Positions 18,302 to 27,250 are shown, counted from the stretch's first letter. The stretch is DNA of 64,000 nucleotides from Romboutsia ilealis (GCF_900015215.1 NZ_LN555523.1:1037479-1101478), one strand, 5' to 3'. Notes: generated from the sequence alone by a model not told the origin. Program-made: numbers and translations.

Positions 18302-19060
18302 ATGAAAATAAAAAAAAGTAAAATTTTAATAGTTCTAAGTATAGCAATAATATTTTTTACAAATCCTAATAGTTCTTACTATTATGCGTATTCTGATAAT
18401 TCTAAGACGACAACAAATATTCAAGAAAAAGAAAGTGTAAATAAATCATATAATTCTAGAAAAGTAGCTTATATAACAATTGATGATGGGCCATCAAAAT
18501 ATACAGAGGATATATTAAGAATATTAGATAAATATAAAGTTAAAGGAACTTTTTTCTTGATAAATCGTAATATGAATATTTATCCAGAAAAGGTAAAGAA
18601 AATAGTAGAAAGTGGAAATACTGCTGGGCTTCATAGTGTATCACACGATATTAACAAATTGTATAAAACAAGCATTTCTGCAAAAGAAGAATTTGATTTA
18701 AATAATCAAACTTTTTATGAAATAACTGGTAGATATTCAAATTTAGTCAGATTACCATATGGAAGTAAACCGTATGCATCTAAAGAGAGTTATAATAATT
18801 TAGTAAGAGCAGGATATAAGATATGGGATTGGAATATAGATACACAAGATTGGAAATCTTCATCTAGTGACATAGTAGAAAATACAAAAATATATTCTAA
18901 AAATAAAAATGAAATAATACTGTTGATACATGAAAAAAAACAAACAGTAGAAGCATTAGATTCTTTAATAAGTTATTTAATTGAAGAAGGATATGATATT
19001 TTACCAATAAATGAAAATCAAGATCCTAAAAATTTCTGGCTAAAAAATCTCTATAAATAA
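18302..19060 (+). CDS. Polysaccharide deacetylase (NodB domain), exported
   Basis: 252 residues: signal peptide or anchor (7-24), a low-complexity linker, and a NodB domain (about 55-235). Motif 1 AYITIDDGPS supplies the catalytic Asp pair, motif 2 HSVSHD the metal-binding histidines, motif 3 RLPYGSK, motif 4 WDWNIDTQDW, motif 5 IILLIHE. It would remove acetyl groups from peptidoglycan GlcNAc or MurNAc or from another surface glycan, giving lysozyme resistance in several relatives; the exact substrate is not readable. ATG has GGAGGG at 7 bases. The stop codon is inside the terminator stem. Confidence 0.9.
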   Translation: MKIKKSKILIVLSIAIIFFTNPNSSYYYAYSDNSKTTTNIQEKESVNKSYNSRKVAYITIDDGPSKYTEDILRILDKYKVKGTFFLINRNMNIYPEKVKKIVESGNTAGLHSVSHDINKLYKTSISAKEEFDLNNQTFYEITGRYSNLVRLPYGSKPYASKESYNNLVRAGYKIWDWNIDTQDWKSSSSDIVENTKIYSKNKNEIILLIHEKKQTVEALDSLISYLIEEGYDILPINENQDPKNFWLKNLYK

Positions 19061-19078
19061 ATATTTATAGAGATTTTT
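19042..19078 (+). terminator. Terminator overlapping the deacetylase stop codon
   Basis: AAATCTCTATAAAT / ATTTATAGAGATTT stem then T-run. Confidence 0.85.
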
Positions 19079-19212
19079 AACGTTTAAAGAGATTAATAGA
19101 ATAATATTTAGTCGGAATTTAAGTATTGATTTTTTTGCAAATTAAAAGTATATAAAGCAGCACTTATATAGAAAATCTATCACATAAAATCAATTATATT
19201 CGTATAAACAAG

Positions 19213-19261
19213 TTGACATAATGAAAAAAAATAGATAAAATATAGTTAACAAAGTAAACTA
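19213..19261 (+). promoter_or_regulatory. Promoter and probable autoregulatory operator of marR-FUSC operon
   Basis: TTGACA (19213-19218), 17-base spacer, TAAAAT (19236-19241). Directly downstream TAGTTAAC-aaa-GTAAACTA (19243-19261) is an imperfect inverted repeat (7 of 8) overlapping the expected start of transcription, as usual for MarR autorepression. Confidence 0.65.
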
Positions 19262-19309
19262 AAATGAATATTATATAAAATCAGTCAATTCAGAAAGTGG
19301 TGTACAAAT

Positions 19310-19759
19310 ATGGATGATTTAAATTGGATATATATGATAGAAAAAATGCAAGAGATAAATTTATTTTCGAGAATGATTATACATAGAGCTACTAAAGAAT
19401 ATGAAATACCAACACAACATTTAGATTTATTATCACAACTTTTAACTCATAAAGAAGATTTAACACCAATGTGTCTTAGTAAAATCATGGGTGTAAATAA
19501 AACAATTATAAGTAGGATAATAGATAGTTTAAATAAAGGAGGATATATAGTTAAAATTAAAGATCCAAGAGATAAAAGAAGTTATTTTGTTTCTATTACA
19601 GAATTAGGTAGAGAAAAAGTAAATAAAATATATAACTATTATCTAAGTCCGATTTATGAACTACATAGAAAACTGGGAGAAGAAGATTTTTCAAAGTTAA
19701 TATATTATATAGAAAAAGCAAATAAAAAAATGAATCAAAATAAAGGAGAGGGTGTATAA
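19310..19759 (+). CDS. MarR family transcriptional regulator
   Basis: 149 residues with a winged helix-turn-helix: helix bundle, recognition region LSKIMGVNKTIISRIIDSL (about 65-83), wing IKDPRDKRSYFVSIT (about 91-105). It likely represses its own operon, which includes the membrane exporter translated from the next ATG (stop and start overlap by one base). The ligand is unknown, but the partnership suggests a lipophilic or aromatic compound relieved by the exporter. ATG is 19310; the nearby site (aagtggtg) is only moderate. Confidence 0.88.
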   Translation: MDDLNWIYMIEKMQEINLFSRMIIHRATKEYEIPTQHLDLLSQLLTHKEDLTPMCLSKIMGVNKTIISRIIDSLNKGGYIVKIKDPRDKRSYFVSITELGREKVNKIYNYYLSPIYELHRKLGEEDFSKLIYYIEKANKKMNQNKGEGV

Positions 19760-20841
19760 TGGGATTTTATCAAGCTATGCAGTTAGGAGCGGCTAGTTTA
19801 AAACCATTAATTAAAAATGCAGAAGATAAAAAATTAAAACAAAAGTATATAATAGCCTTTGTTCTTAAAAATTTATTATGTATTTTATTTTGTATTTTTG
19901 TAATAATGTCTTTTAGTAATATTTTTGGTAGTGAAAACAGTATAGTAGGAGTTATAACAGTTCTTTCATTACAAACTTTTAGATTTTCAAATTTAGATTT
20001 TGATGTTAAACAATCAGCATTTACCTTATTTGGTATATTTGGCATACTTATGATAGGACCATATTTAGCAAGTATATCAATACCAATAGTAGGATTTGTT
20101 ATAAACTTTATTTCAATAATGGTTATAGCTATTTTAGCATGTCACAATGTAGCATTGTCTAATCAATCAATATTAGTATTATCATACGTGCTTTTATATG
20201 GATACCAAATTAATGATATAAATGTATATATAAGTCGTGTATGTGCATTAGCTGTAGGTGGAATTATAGTAGCAGGTATTTTTTATATAAAGCAAAGAAA
20301 ACAAAAGTTTGAAAATACGTTTAGTGATATTATAAAAGGTTTTAATTTTAGTAACGATAGAACTAAGTGGCAACTAAAGTTAACCATTGCAGTATGTTCA
20401 GGTTTATTAATAGGTGATTTATTAAATTTACCAAAAACAATATGGATAGGTCTTGCATGTATATCAGTAGTTCAACCAGATAAGAAAAGAGTTGATATTC
20501 GTTGTAAAGAAAGAATTCCATTTGCTATTGTAGGATGTATAATGTTTTATATTTTATATTGTATTTTACCAAAAGAATTTAGTTCTTTAATAGGAATATT
20601 AGGTGGAATTATGTGTGGATTCTCAGCGACATATAAATGGCAAACTGTATTTAATACATTCGGTGGTTTAACTTCAGCAGTACCAATTTTAGGATTAGAA
20701 ATAGCTATAATATTCCGTATCGTAAATAATGTATTTGGTGCGATATATGGAAGATTATTTAGCAAGATATTTGATAAAATTGAAGAGAAAATCATAAGTA
20801 GAAGTATAATTGAAGAAATGAAAATAAGTGAAGAAATGTAA
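19759..20841 (+). CDS. FUSC-family membrane protein (putative aromatic-compound exporter)
   Basis: 360 residues with two blocks of membrane helices (about 30-175 and 205-335) separated by a polar stretch, the repeat architecture of FUSC/ArAE-like proteins. The second block has WIGLACISVVQPDKK, resembling the FUSC signature region. The cytoplasmic domain is much shorter than in Gram-negative AaeB. Translation is coupled to the MarR gene (TAATG overlap), with GGAGAGGGTG as site. Function as an exporter is family-level inference. Confidence 0.75.
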   Translation: MGFYQAMQLGAASLKPLIKNAEDKKLKQKYIIAFVLKNLLCILFCIFVIMSFSNIFGSENSIVGVITVLSLQTFRFSNLDFDVKQSAFTLFGIFGILMIGPYLASISIPIVGFVINFISIMVIAILACHNVALSNQSILVLSYVLLYGYQINDINVYISRVCALAVGGIIVAGIFYIKQRKQKFENTFSDIIKGFNFSNDRTKWQLKLTIAVCSGLLIGDLLNLPKTIWIGLACISVVQPDKKRVDIRCKERIPFAIVGCIMFYILYCILPKEFSSLIGILGGIMCGFSATYKWQTVFNTFGGLTSAVPILGLEIAIIFRIVNNVFGAIYGRLFSKIFDKIEEKIISRSIIEEMKISEEM

Positions 20842-20844
20842 GGA

Positions 20845-20885
20845 AAGGGTCATCTACATAATTATGTAGATGACCTTTATTTTTT
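20845..20885 (+). terminator. Terminator of marR-FUSC operon
   Basis: GGTCATCTACATAATTATGTAGATGACC is interrupted only by its centre: arms GGTCATCTACATAA / TTATGTAGATGACC, T-rich tail. Confidence 0.9.
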
Positions 20886-20926
20886 ATCTTAAGCAAAGTG
20901 AATTTTTACATAAGCCGAATTTTATG

Positions 20927-20967
20927 AAATACCGTAAGGTGATTAAAAATCATTTTACGGTATTTTT
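20927..20967 (+). terminator. Second hairpin behind the FUSC gene
   Basis: AAATACCGTAA (20927-20937) pairs with TTACGGTATTT (20955-20965), T-run after the stem. Either a back-up terminator or an attenuator ahead of the M14 gene. Confidence 0.6.
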
Positions 20968-21004
20968 GCATATTTTACTATGTATAGAAAATTAATATTA
21001 AAAT

Positions 21005-21055
21005 GCTATGCTATTACTTTATTAAATTGTAAATCTAATAAAGTAATAGCATAGC
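21005..21055 (+). promoter_or_regulatory. Perfect 20-bp hairpin just upstream of the M14 peptidase start
   Basis: GCTATGCTATTACTTTATTA at 21005-21024 is exactly complementary to 21036-21055, loop 11 bases. It ends 3-5 bases before the AAAGGAGG site, with no T-run, so it is not an ordinary terminator. It could be an operator or an mRNA structure adjusting translation or stability. Confidence 0.7.
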
Positions 21056-21070
21056 GAAAAGGAGGATAAA

Positions 21071-22003
21071 GTGATAAATAGAAGTTATAAAAGTTATATA
21101 AATTTATATGAATCTAGTTATTTTTCGAAAGATATTAATAAAGCTATATACAAATTAGGTAAATATAATAAAGGATTATTATATGTAAATAAAATAGGAG
21201 AATCAGTACAAGGAACACCTATTTTATCTCTTACAATAGGTAGAGGCAGTACAAAAATATTAATTCAAGCAACCCATCATGCTAGAGAAGCAATTACAAC
21301 TATATTGTTACTTGACCAAATTAATTATTTATTAAGCTTATATGAAATAGATTATAGTATAAACAATATGAGTATATGTAATCTTTTAAAATATGTAACT
21401 TTTGTTTTTGTAGTACTAGTTAATCCCGATGGTGCAGATTTAGTATTTAATGGAGGAGATTTTATACCTCAAGAATATAAAGATAAACAATATCTAAATG
21501 AAAGCTTATTTTCATGTTGGAAGGCAAATATTAATGGAGTGGATTTAAATAGAAATTATCCAACTATGTATCCATCAATAGATTCTGTAATAGCTCCAGC
21601 ATATAAATCTTGTAAAGGGCCCTATTATTTTTCAGAACCAGAAACATATGCTTTAAAATGTTTAACAGAAAAATATAGATTTGATGGTACAATTTCATAT
21701 CATTCATCAGGAGAAGTTATTTTTTGGCAGTATAATCAATTAAATATAGAAAGAGACTTATCTATTGCTAATACAATATCCAAAGAAACTGGGTATAATT
21801 TGGAAATAGAAAAAGAACCTGTAACAGGTAGTGGATATAAAGATTGGTTTATTGAAAATTATCAAAAACCAGGACTTACAATAGAAGTATCTCCTTATGT
21901 TGGAGAAAAAAAGGTACCGATAGAAAATTATAAAGATATTTTTGAAAGAAATAAAAATGTACCTATTTTATTTGCACAAGAAGTTTTTTATAAAACAATA
22001 TAA
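21071..22003 (+). CDS. M14 family zinc carboxypeptidase
   Basis: 310 residues. Zinc ligands in HHAREAI (about 70-76, HxxE) and HSSGEVIFW (about 217), substrate-binding NPDGADLV and NGVDLNRNYP, and catalytic Glu in TIEVSPYVG (about 274-282). No signal peptide or LysM domain is present, unlike exported gamma-D-glutamyl-diaminopimelate peptidases, so it probably works inside the cell or spore, perhaps on peptidoglycan peptides. Start GTG is fixed by AAAGGAGG seven bases upstream. A 20-bp perfect hairpin precedes the site. Confidence 0.85.
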   Translation: MINRSYKSYINLYESSYFSKDINKAIYKLGKYNKGLLYVNKIGESVQGTPILSLTIGRGSTKILIQATHHAREAITTILLLDQINYLLSLYEIDYSINNMSICNLLKYVTFVFVVLVNPDGADLVFNGGDFIPQEYKDKQYLNESLFSCWKANINGVDLNRNYPTMYPSIDSVIAPAYKSCKGPYYFSEPETYALKCLTEKYRFDGTISYHSSGEVIFWQYNQLNIERDLSIANTISKETGYNLEIEKEPVTGSGYKDWFIENYQKPGLTIEVSPYVGEKKVPIENYKDIFERNKNVPILFAQEVFYKTI

Positions 22004-22024
22004 ATTAAAAAATATTAATAGTAT

Positions 22025-22079
22025 AAATCATCTCTATTTTTTATCAAAACTAATATTTTATAAAAAATAGAGATGATTT
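22025..22079 (+). terminator. Long inverted repeat after the M14 gene
   Basis: 20 paired bases (AAATCATCTCTATTTTTTAT and complement) with a 15-base loop, weak T tail. Likely a first terminator; a second weaker one lies at about 22117-22150 with an eight-T run that abuts repeat copy 3. Confidence 0.65.
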
Positions 22080-22150
22080 ATTTATATAAATGAATAAATA
22101 CTAGTAAGATGAAAACTAAAAAAGTTTCTATATTAATAGGACTTTTTTTT

Positions 22151-22340
22151 ACGCTTAAGGATATTATAATACTTAAAAAAGGTGGATAAATTTTGAATGT
22201 AAGTAATATCAATAAATTGGTTTTGAGCGTAAAAAAGATTTTGAAATACTTCGCCACGCAGTGGCTCAAGCAACGGACGAAGTCGTTGGCGACATAAAAA
22301 TTAGCGCCCACACGTGGCTCAAGTGAATCGAATTTTTTAT
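22151..22340 (+). repeat. Terminator-linked dispersed repeat, copy 3 (longest form)
   Basis: Starts with the palindromic core (exact 20 bases), followed by a middle segment (ggtggataaattttgaatgt), gagcgtaaaaaagattttga, and GC-rich modules CACGCAGTGGCTCAAG, ACGAAGTCGTTGGCGACAT, GCGCCCACACGTGGCTC, ending in an ATTTTTT run. All other copies are subsets or rearrangements of this one. Orientation follows the M14 gene. The minus-strand frame at 22078-22311 lies inside it and is not a gene. Confidence 0.85.
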
Positions 22341-22439
22341 ATATGATAATTCATCAAAAAATAAAATAAATAATTATATTTTAGATAAAAATGAGAAAAA
22401 TATATGTTGATTATATAAATATCAAATGGAGGTAATACT

Positions 22440-24113
22440 GTGGAAAATAATATGGCGATAGAATATCCAATGTTCTGTTATCAATGTGAGCAAACAGCAG
22501 GAGGGAAAGGTTGTACTAAGATGGGGGTATGTGGAAAAACTCCAGAAGTAGCAGCACTTCAAGATTTACTTATATATCAAATAAAAGGAATAAGCTGCTA
22601 TGCAAAAGAATTAGTTGAAAAAGGTGAAAATGTAGATAAAGACATAGTTAGTTTTATAGAAAATAGTCTATTTACAACATTAACAAATGTAAATTTTGAT
22701 GCAGATGTTCATGTTGAAATGTTAAAGAAGTCTCAGAAAATAAAAGAAGCTTTAAGAAGCAAAGTTGGAAGTATAAAAAACAACACAGACCACGCTACAT
22801 ATAATTTAAGTGATACAAAAGCAGAAATGCTTAAAGATGCTAAAAAAGCAGGTATAATGTATGATCAAAATTTAGACCCAGATATTCGTTCATTAAGACA
22901 AACTATAGTATATGGCTTAAAAGGTGTTAGTGCTTATGGACACCAAGCAAGAGAGCTTGGATATTATGATGACCAAGTAGATAATTTTTATATAAGAGCG
23001 TTAGAAGCAACAACTGATGATAATCTAGGAGTAGAAGAACTAATAAGATGGACAATGAGAACTGGAGATATGAGTGTAGCAGTTATGAAAAAATTAGATG
23101 AAGCTAACACTACAGTTTATAAAAATCCATGTCCACATAAAGTAAATGTTCACGTTAAAAAAGGACCATTTATAGTTGTATCAGGACATGATTTAAAAGA
23201 TTTAGATATGTTACTTAAACAAACTGAAGGAAAAGGTATAAATATATATACACATGGAGAAATGATACCTTCTCATGGTTACCCAGAACTAAAAAAATAT
23301 CCTCATCTTGTAGGAAACTTTGGTGGTGCTTGGCAAGATCAACAAAAGGAATTTGATGATATACCAGGATGTATACTTATGACAACTAATTGTTTAATGA
23401 GGCCGAGAGAAACTTATAAAGATAGAATATTTACTACTAGCGTTGTAGGATGGGATGGAGTTAAATATATAGGTAAAAAGGAAGATGGAACAAAAGATTT
23501 TAGCGAAATAATTGATAAGGCACTAGAACTTGGAGGATATAAAGAAGATCAAGAGCCACATGAAATATTAGTTGGATTTGGACATCATGCTACATTAAGT
23601 CATGCAGAGACAATAGTCAATGCTGTTAAAGAAGGAAAAATTAGACACTTCTTTTTAATAGGAGGTTGTGATGGAGCTAGACCAGGTAGAAATTACTATA
23701 CAGAGTTTGCTAAAAAGGTTCCAAATGACTGCGTAATACTTACATTAGCATGTGGAAAATATAGATTTAATAAATTAGAATTTGGAGAAGTGGCAGGACT
23801 TCCAAGATTATTAGATGTAGGTCAATGTAATGATGCATACTCAGCAGTTAGAATAGCAACAGCACTTGCAGATGCTTTTGATACTGATGTTAATGGATTA
23901 CCGTTATCTTTAATTATATCTTGGTATGAACAAAAAGCAGTTGCTGACTTATTAGCATTATTATCATTGGGAATAAAAGGAATATACTTAGGTCCAACAT
24001 TACCAGCATTTTTAAGTCCTAATGTACTTCAATATTTAGTCGATACATTTGATTTAAGAGTTATAAGTACTCCAGATGATGATTTAAAATCTTGTTTACA
24101 ACAAGGAGTATAA
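22440..24113 (+). CDS. hcp: Hybrid-cluster protein (hydroxylamine reductase / NO reductase)
   Basis: Reduces hydroxylamine in vitro and nitric oxide in vivo in studied members; cytoplasmic, anaerobic nitrosative-stress defence. The N-terminal CYQCEQTAGG...C...C set (residues 11-29) binds the Fe-S cubane; the hybrid 4Fe-2S-2O cluster ligands fall in FGHHATLSH, GGCDGARPGR, LACGKYRFN and DVGQCNDAYS. 557 residues is the usual length. Start is GTG with ATGGAGG at 7 bases. Just upstream TTGAT-N9-ATCAA (around 22408-22428) is an inverted repeat of uncertain meaning; the spacing differs from FNR or HcpR boxes. No hcr reductase gene adjoins. Confidence 0.95.
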   Translation: MENNMAIEYPMFCYQCEQTAGGKGCTKMGVCGKTPEVAALQDLLIYQIKGISCYAKELVEKGENVDKDIVSFIENSLFTTLTNVNFDADVHVEMLKKSQKIKEALRSKVGSIKNNTDHATYNLSDTKAEMLKDAKKAGIMYDQNLDPDIRSLRQTIVYGLKGVSAYGHQARELGYYDDQVDNFYIRALEATTDDNLGVEELIRWTMRTGDMSVAVMKKLDEANTTVYKNPCPHKVNVHVKKGPFIVVSGHDLKDLDMLLKQTEGKGINIYTHGEMIPSHGYPELKKYPHLVGNFGGAWQDQQKEFDDIPGCILMTTNCLMRPRETYKDRIFTTSVVGWDGVKYIGKKEDGTKDFSEIIDKALELGGYKEDQEPHEILVGFGHHATLSHAETIVNAVKEGKIRHFFLIGGCDGARPGRNYYTEFAKKVPNDCVILTLACGKYRFNKLEFGEVAGLPRLLDVGQCNDAYSAVRIATALADAFDTDVNGLPLSLIISWYEQKAVADLLALLSLGIKGIYLGPTLPAFLSPNVLQYLVDTFDLRVISTPDDDLKSCLQQGV

Positions 24114-24155
24114 TGTATTAATAAGATTATATTTTATTTATATAAAAATGCATTT

Positions 24156-24180
24156 AAGCTAATAAGAATTAGCGTTTTTA
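24156..24180 (+). terminator. Terminator of hcp
   Basis: GCTAAT / ATTAGC stem followed by GTTTTTA. Confidence 0.55.
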
Positions 24181-24224
24181 TAATCGTTTAAAAAAAATCT
24201 TATTGTGTATAAGCATAATGGAAG

Positions 24225-24259
24225 AAAGAGTGTTGCTATAGTTGCAACATTCTTTTTTT
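24225..24259 (+). terminator. Second terminator between hcp and the motor operon
   Basis: AAAGAGTGTTGC pairs with GCAACATTCTTT (one G-U), then seven T. Confidence 0.8.
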
Positions 24260-24374
24260 GTATTTTAATATTAAAGTTATTTAAAACTACGATATAAACG
24301 AAAAAATGATATAAATATAAAAAACTAATCATATAAATATTATTGACAAGCAAAAATAATAAGGGGTGATATAT

Positions 24375-25892
24375 TTGGAATTAGTAGTAACAATAATATT
24401 TGGGATTTTAGTTGCTTACATATTATATTTTTTCTTAAAAGAAAAACAGTACTCAAAAGAATCTATGCTTGGAAATATAGCATCAACTATAGGTGTACTT
24501 GGTACTTTTGTAGGTATATCAATAGGACTATGGAAGTTTAATCCAAATGATATAACGTCTAGTGTACCGCTTTTATTAAGTGGTATGAAAATAGCTTTTG
24601 CAACATCCATAATAGGTATGACAGCATCAATACTTATGAAGTACATAACTTTAAAGAATGAAGATGAAGAAAATATCGACGATATTATGGAGCTATTTAA
24701 TACAATGATAGCTGAAAGTAGAAATGTAAATACTACACTTATAGAAAATCAAAAGCAAACTGAAAATGTATTAAATAAAGTAAGTGAAATATGGTCTAGT
24801 CACCAAGAAAATTTAATAGTAGAATTAAAAAGCGAAATATTAAGTTTAAATAATAATACTATATCAAAACAAGAAGAGCTTATAGGTGAATTTAAAAAGC
24901 TTGGAGAATGTTTTACACTTTTAAATAGTGGAGTAAATGATTTATTAACATGGCAAGAAAATTATAAAGAAACTATAGAGATTACAACTAAAGAATTAGA
25001 AACAGTAATAAAGACTATACATAATGCAGATGAATCAATAGAAAGTATTTCTAAAAACTCATCACTTATAAAAGAAAATAATGAAAACTTAAGTGAAGTA
25101 CTTAAAGAAATAAATAAAGCACAAAACGTAATAATAGAGTCAAACAAATCTATAATTGAAATATCAAATACTGCAAAAGAATCGATACCACAAATAAATG
25201 AACACTTCACAAATATAGATAATCGTACAAAAGAAAGTACAGCTTATTTACAAACTTTAATTTCTGAAAATATAAATAATATAAAATCATATCTAGAAAC
25301 AATAACAGAAGATGTATTATCAAAAACTACACAATCAATATATGAAAATAATAGACAATTTAAATATGAAATATCAGAACATATAAGTCAATGTAAAATG
25401 TTAATATATAGCTTAAAAGATTTAATACCAGATATAAATGAACATTTATTAAGTACACAAAAAAGATTTAATAAAACATTGATACACTTTAATGAAGAAG
25501 TACAAAATTCATTTAAAGAAAATACTTTAGAAATAAATAAACAAATACAACTATTAAAAGAAAATACAGCAAATATAAATAACACACTAGATGATACTAT
25601 ATCAGAGTCTACAAAAAGATTAGAAAATATAACTGTAGCAACTTCAAATCAAATAAAAACTATGGCAGAAGAAATGGAAAAATTATGCACAAGAAAAATA
25701 GAAAAATTAGATAATACATTAATAGAAGAATTTACAGATGTCTTAAGTTGTTTAGCTGGTCAATTAGTAACTATATCAGAAGGATTTTCAGAGGATTATT
25801 ATAGATTATTAGATGAATTAAAAGAAGCATTTGCTCAAAATGATGTAGTAAGTACCATAGATAATGAAGCTATCTCACAAGGAGATAAATAG
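24375..25892 (+). CDS. ZorA-like MotA/TolQ/ExbB proton-channel protein with long coiled-coil tail
   Basis: 505 residues. The first 90 hold three membrane helices, including LGNIASTIGVLGTFVGI and MKIAFATSIIGMTASILM, the MotA/ExbB channel signature region. The remaining 400 residues are an almost unbroken helical tail rich in Glu, Asn, Lys and Ile, as in ZorA of the Zorya anti-phage system, where a long intracellular tail extends from the motor. A GTG at 24366 is inside an AAGGGGTGAT ribosome-binding site, so TTG 24375 is the likely start. It is followed 3 bases later by the OmpA-type partner. In Zorya, ZorA and ZorB act with ZorC/ZorD or ZorE; none is found here, so role (defence, wall-anchored motor, other) is open. 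Confidence 0.75.
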   Translation: MELVVTIIFGILVAYILYFFLKEKQYSKESMLGNIASTIGVLGTFVGISIGLWKFNPNDITSSVPLLLSGMKIAFATSIIGMTASILMKYITLKNEDEENIDDIMELFNTMIAESRNVNTTLIENQKQTENVLNKVSEIWSSHQENLIVELKSEILSLNNNTISKQEELIGEFKKLGECFTLLNSGVNDLLTWQENYKETIEITTKELETVIKTIHNADESIESISKNSSLIKENNENLSEVLKEINKAQNVIIESNKSIIEISNTAKESIPQINEHFTNIDNRTKESTAYLQTLISENINNIKSYLETITEDVLSKTTQSIYENNRQFKYEISEHISQCKMLIYSLKDLIPDINEHLLSTQKRFNKTLIHFNEEVQNSFKENTLEINKQIQLLKENTANINNTLDDTISESTKRLENITVATSNQIKTMAEEMEKLCTRKIEKLDNTLIEEFTDVLSCLAGQLVTISEGFSEDYYRLLDELKEAFAQNDVVSTIDNEAISQGDK

Positions 25893-25895
25893 AGT

Positions 25896-26627
25896 ATGAG
25901 TAAACTAGATAAATTTAAAAGAAAAGATAAAAATAGCGATAATATATGGTCATCAATTTCTGATTTAATGTCAGGTCTTATGATAGTTTTTCTATTTACA
26001 TCAGTTATATTTATGAGCAAAGTAATAGACGAAAATACAAATATAAAAAAACAACAACAAACTGTAGAAAATATAGTTACAACCTATGAGGAAAGTAAAG
26101 AAAACATTTATGAAGATTTATATAATGAATTTGAAGGGGATATGGATAACTGGCATATGGAGATTGATAAAGATGGAACGATAAGATTTAAAGAGCCAGA
26201 AGTATTCTTTAATAAGGGAGAATCAGAGATTAAAGATCAATTTAAAGATATACTTGATTCATTTTTTCCTAGGTATATAAATGTAATTTACAAAAATTAT
26301 AAAGATAAAGTAACAGAAATTAGAATAGAAGGTCATACTTCTAGTGAATGGGAAGAAGGAGCAGATACTAAGACTGCTTACTTTAAAAACATGGAATTGT
26401 CTCAAGATAGAACTAGAAATGTATTAGAGTATGTTATGAATATGCAAAGCCTTAGTGAATATGAAAATTGGCTAATTGATAATATTACTGCTAATGGTAT
26501 GAGTTATAGCCATAGAGTATATAAGGATAATGTAGAAGATAAAGATGCATCTAGAAGAGTTGAATTTAGAGTTATAACTAATTCTGAAGAGACTATTAAC
26601 GAGATTATAGATAATTACAAAGAGTAG
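25896..26627 (+). CDS. ZorB-like membrane protein with OmpA/MotB peptidoglycan-binding domain
   Basis: 243 residues: a short basic cytoplasmic start, WSSISDLMSGLMIVFLF with Asp23 at the beginning of the single membrane helix (the proton-carrying Asp of MotB/ExbD/ZorB proteins), a coiled linker, and a C-terminal OmpA-like domain (about 105-235) with IRIEGHTSSEW, SQDRTRNVLEYV and ASRRVEFRV that should bind peptidoglycan. Coexpressed with the channel gene; only 3 bases separate stop and start, with an AGGAGAT site inside the end of the first gene. The pair makes a plausible ion-driven motor. The operon ends at a strong terminator, so no third subunit is cotranscribed. Confidence 0.8.
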   Translation: MSKLDKFKRKDKNSDNIWSSISDLMSGLMIVFLFTSVIFMSKVIDENTNIKKQQQTVENIVTTYEESKENIYEDLYNEFEGDMDNWHMEIDKDGTIRFKEPEVFFNKGESEIKDQFKDILDSFFPRYINVIYKNYKDKVTEIRIEGHTSSEWEEGADTKTAYFKNMELSQDRTRNVLEYVMNMQSLSEYENWLIDNITANGMSYSHRVYKDNVEDKDASRRVEFRVITNSEETINEIIDNYKE

Positions 26628-26630
26628 ATA

Positions 26631-26666
26631 AAAATAGTAGGTTAATTATATAACCTACTATTTTTT
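26631..26666 (+). terminator. Terminator of the ZorAB-like operon
   Basis: AATAGTAGGTTA / TAACCTACTATT stem with a six-T run, abutting repeat copy 7. Confidence 0.9.
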
Positions 26667-26756
26667 ACGCCCACGCAGTGGCTCAAGCAACGGACGAAGT
26701 CATTGGCGACATGAAATGTTTCGTGACATGTCGATCAAGCGAAGTAAATTTTTTAC
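26667..26756 (+). repeat. Terminator-linked dispersed repeat, copy 7 (GC-rich modules only)
   Basis: Lacks the palindromic core. It begins acgcCCACGCAGTGGCTCAAG, then ACGAAGTCATTGGCGACAT, a variant GTGACATGTCG unit and an ATTTTTT end, following the ZorB-like gene in the same orientation. Confidence 0.8.
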
Positions 26757-26879
26757 ATAAATTTTACAATTATATTACAATTATTTCCACGATTATGAAA
26801 AATTACAAAATTTATGATATAATAAGTATATACAATTGCTATGTATTGCGGATAGAATAAGGTATGGGGGAGTAAACTT

Positions 26880-27170
26880 ATGATTAAATTTATATTTAAT
26901 ATACTACCATTAATAGTTGTTAGCATTGCAGTGGTAATATTCATAAATAATGTTAAGAAGAAAAATGAAGAAAATAAAGCGTATGAAGAAAAAAATGAAG
27001 AAAAAATAAAAGAAAATTACATGACAATGGGAATGTCTTTAGGAATGTGTTTGGGAGCAGCAATAGGATTATCTTTTACAAACATATTTGGAAAAGAATT
27101 TATATCTTATGGTATATGTATTGGAACGTGTGTCGGAATGATTATAGGAATGAATATAGAGAAAAAGTAA
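26880..27170 (+). CDS. Small glycine-zipper membrane protein
   Basis: 96 residues: one N-terminal helix (4-24), a highly charged Lys/Glu linker, then a Gly/Met/Cys-rich double helix (GMSLGMCLGAAIGLSF and GICIGTCVGMIIGM) with GxxxG spacing typical of glycine-zipper packing. ATG 26880 has GGGGGAG at 7 bases. I know no function for it. It is separated from the ZorB-like gene by a terminator and repeat, so is not part of that operon. Confidence 0.6.
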   Translation: MIKFIFNILPLIVVSIAVVIFINNVKKKNEENKAYEEKNEEKIKENYMTMGMSLGMCLGAAIGLSFTNIFGKEFISYGICIGTCVGMIIGMNIEKK

Positions 27171-27209
27171 TTTTTTATAAATAGAATTTAAGATAAAAAA
27201 CATATATAA

Positions 27210-27250
27210 ATCCCCCCTGTGTCAAAATTAATTACATAGGGGGAATTTTT
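27210..27250. terminator. GC-rich bidirectional terminator
   Basis: CCCCCTGTGT (27213-27222) pairs with ACATAGGGGG (27234-27243), one G-U pair, T-run on the plus strand; lies between convergent genes. Confidence 0.85.

Noticed and set aside
22078..22311. 77-codon minus-strand frame
   Set aside because: Runs through terminator and repeat copy 3; no start signal.
22405..22430. FNR or HcpR box before hcp
   Set aside because: TTGAT and ATCAA are 9 bases apart, not the 4 expected; kept only as an unexplained inverted repeat.
26678..26860. 60-codon frame behind the ZorB-like gene
   Set aside because: It is translation of repeat copy 7 with no ribosome-binding site.
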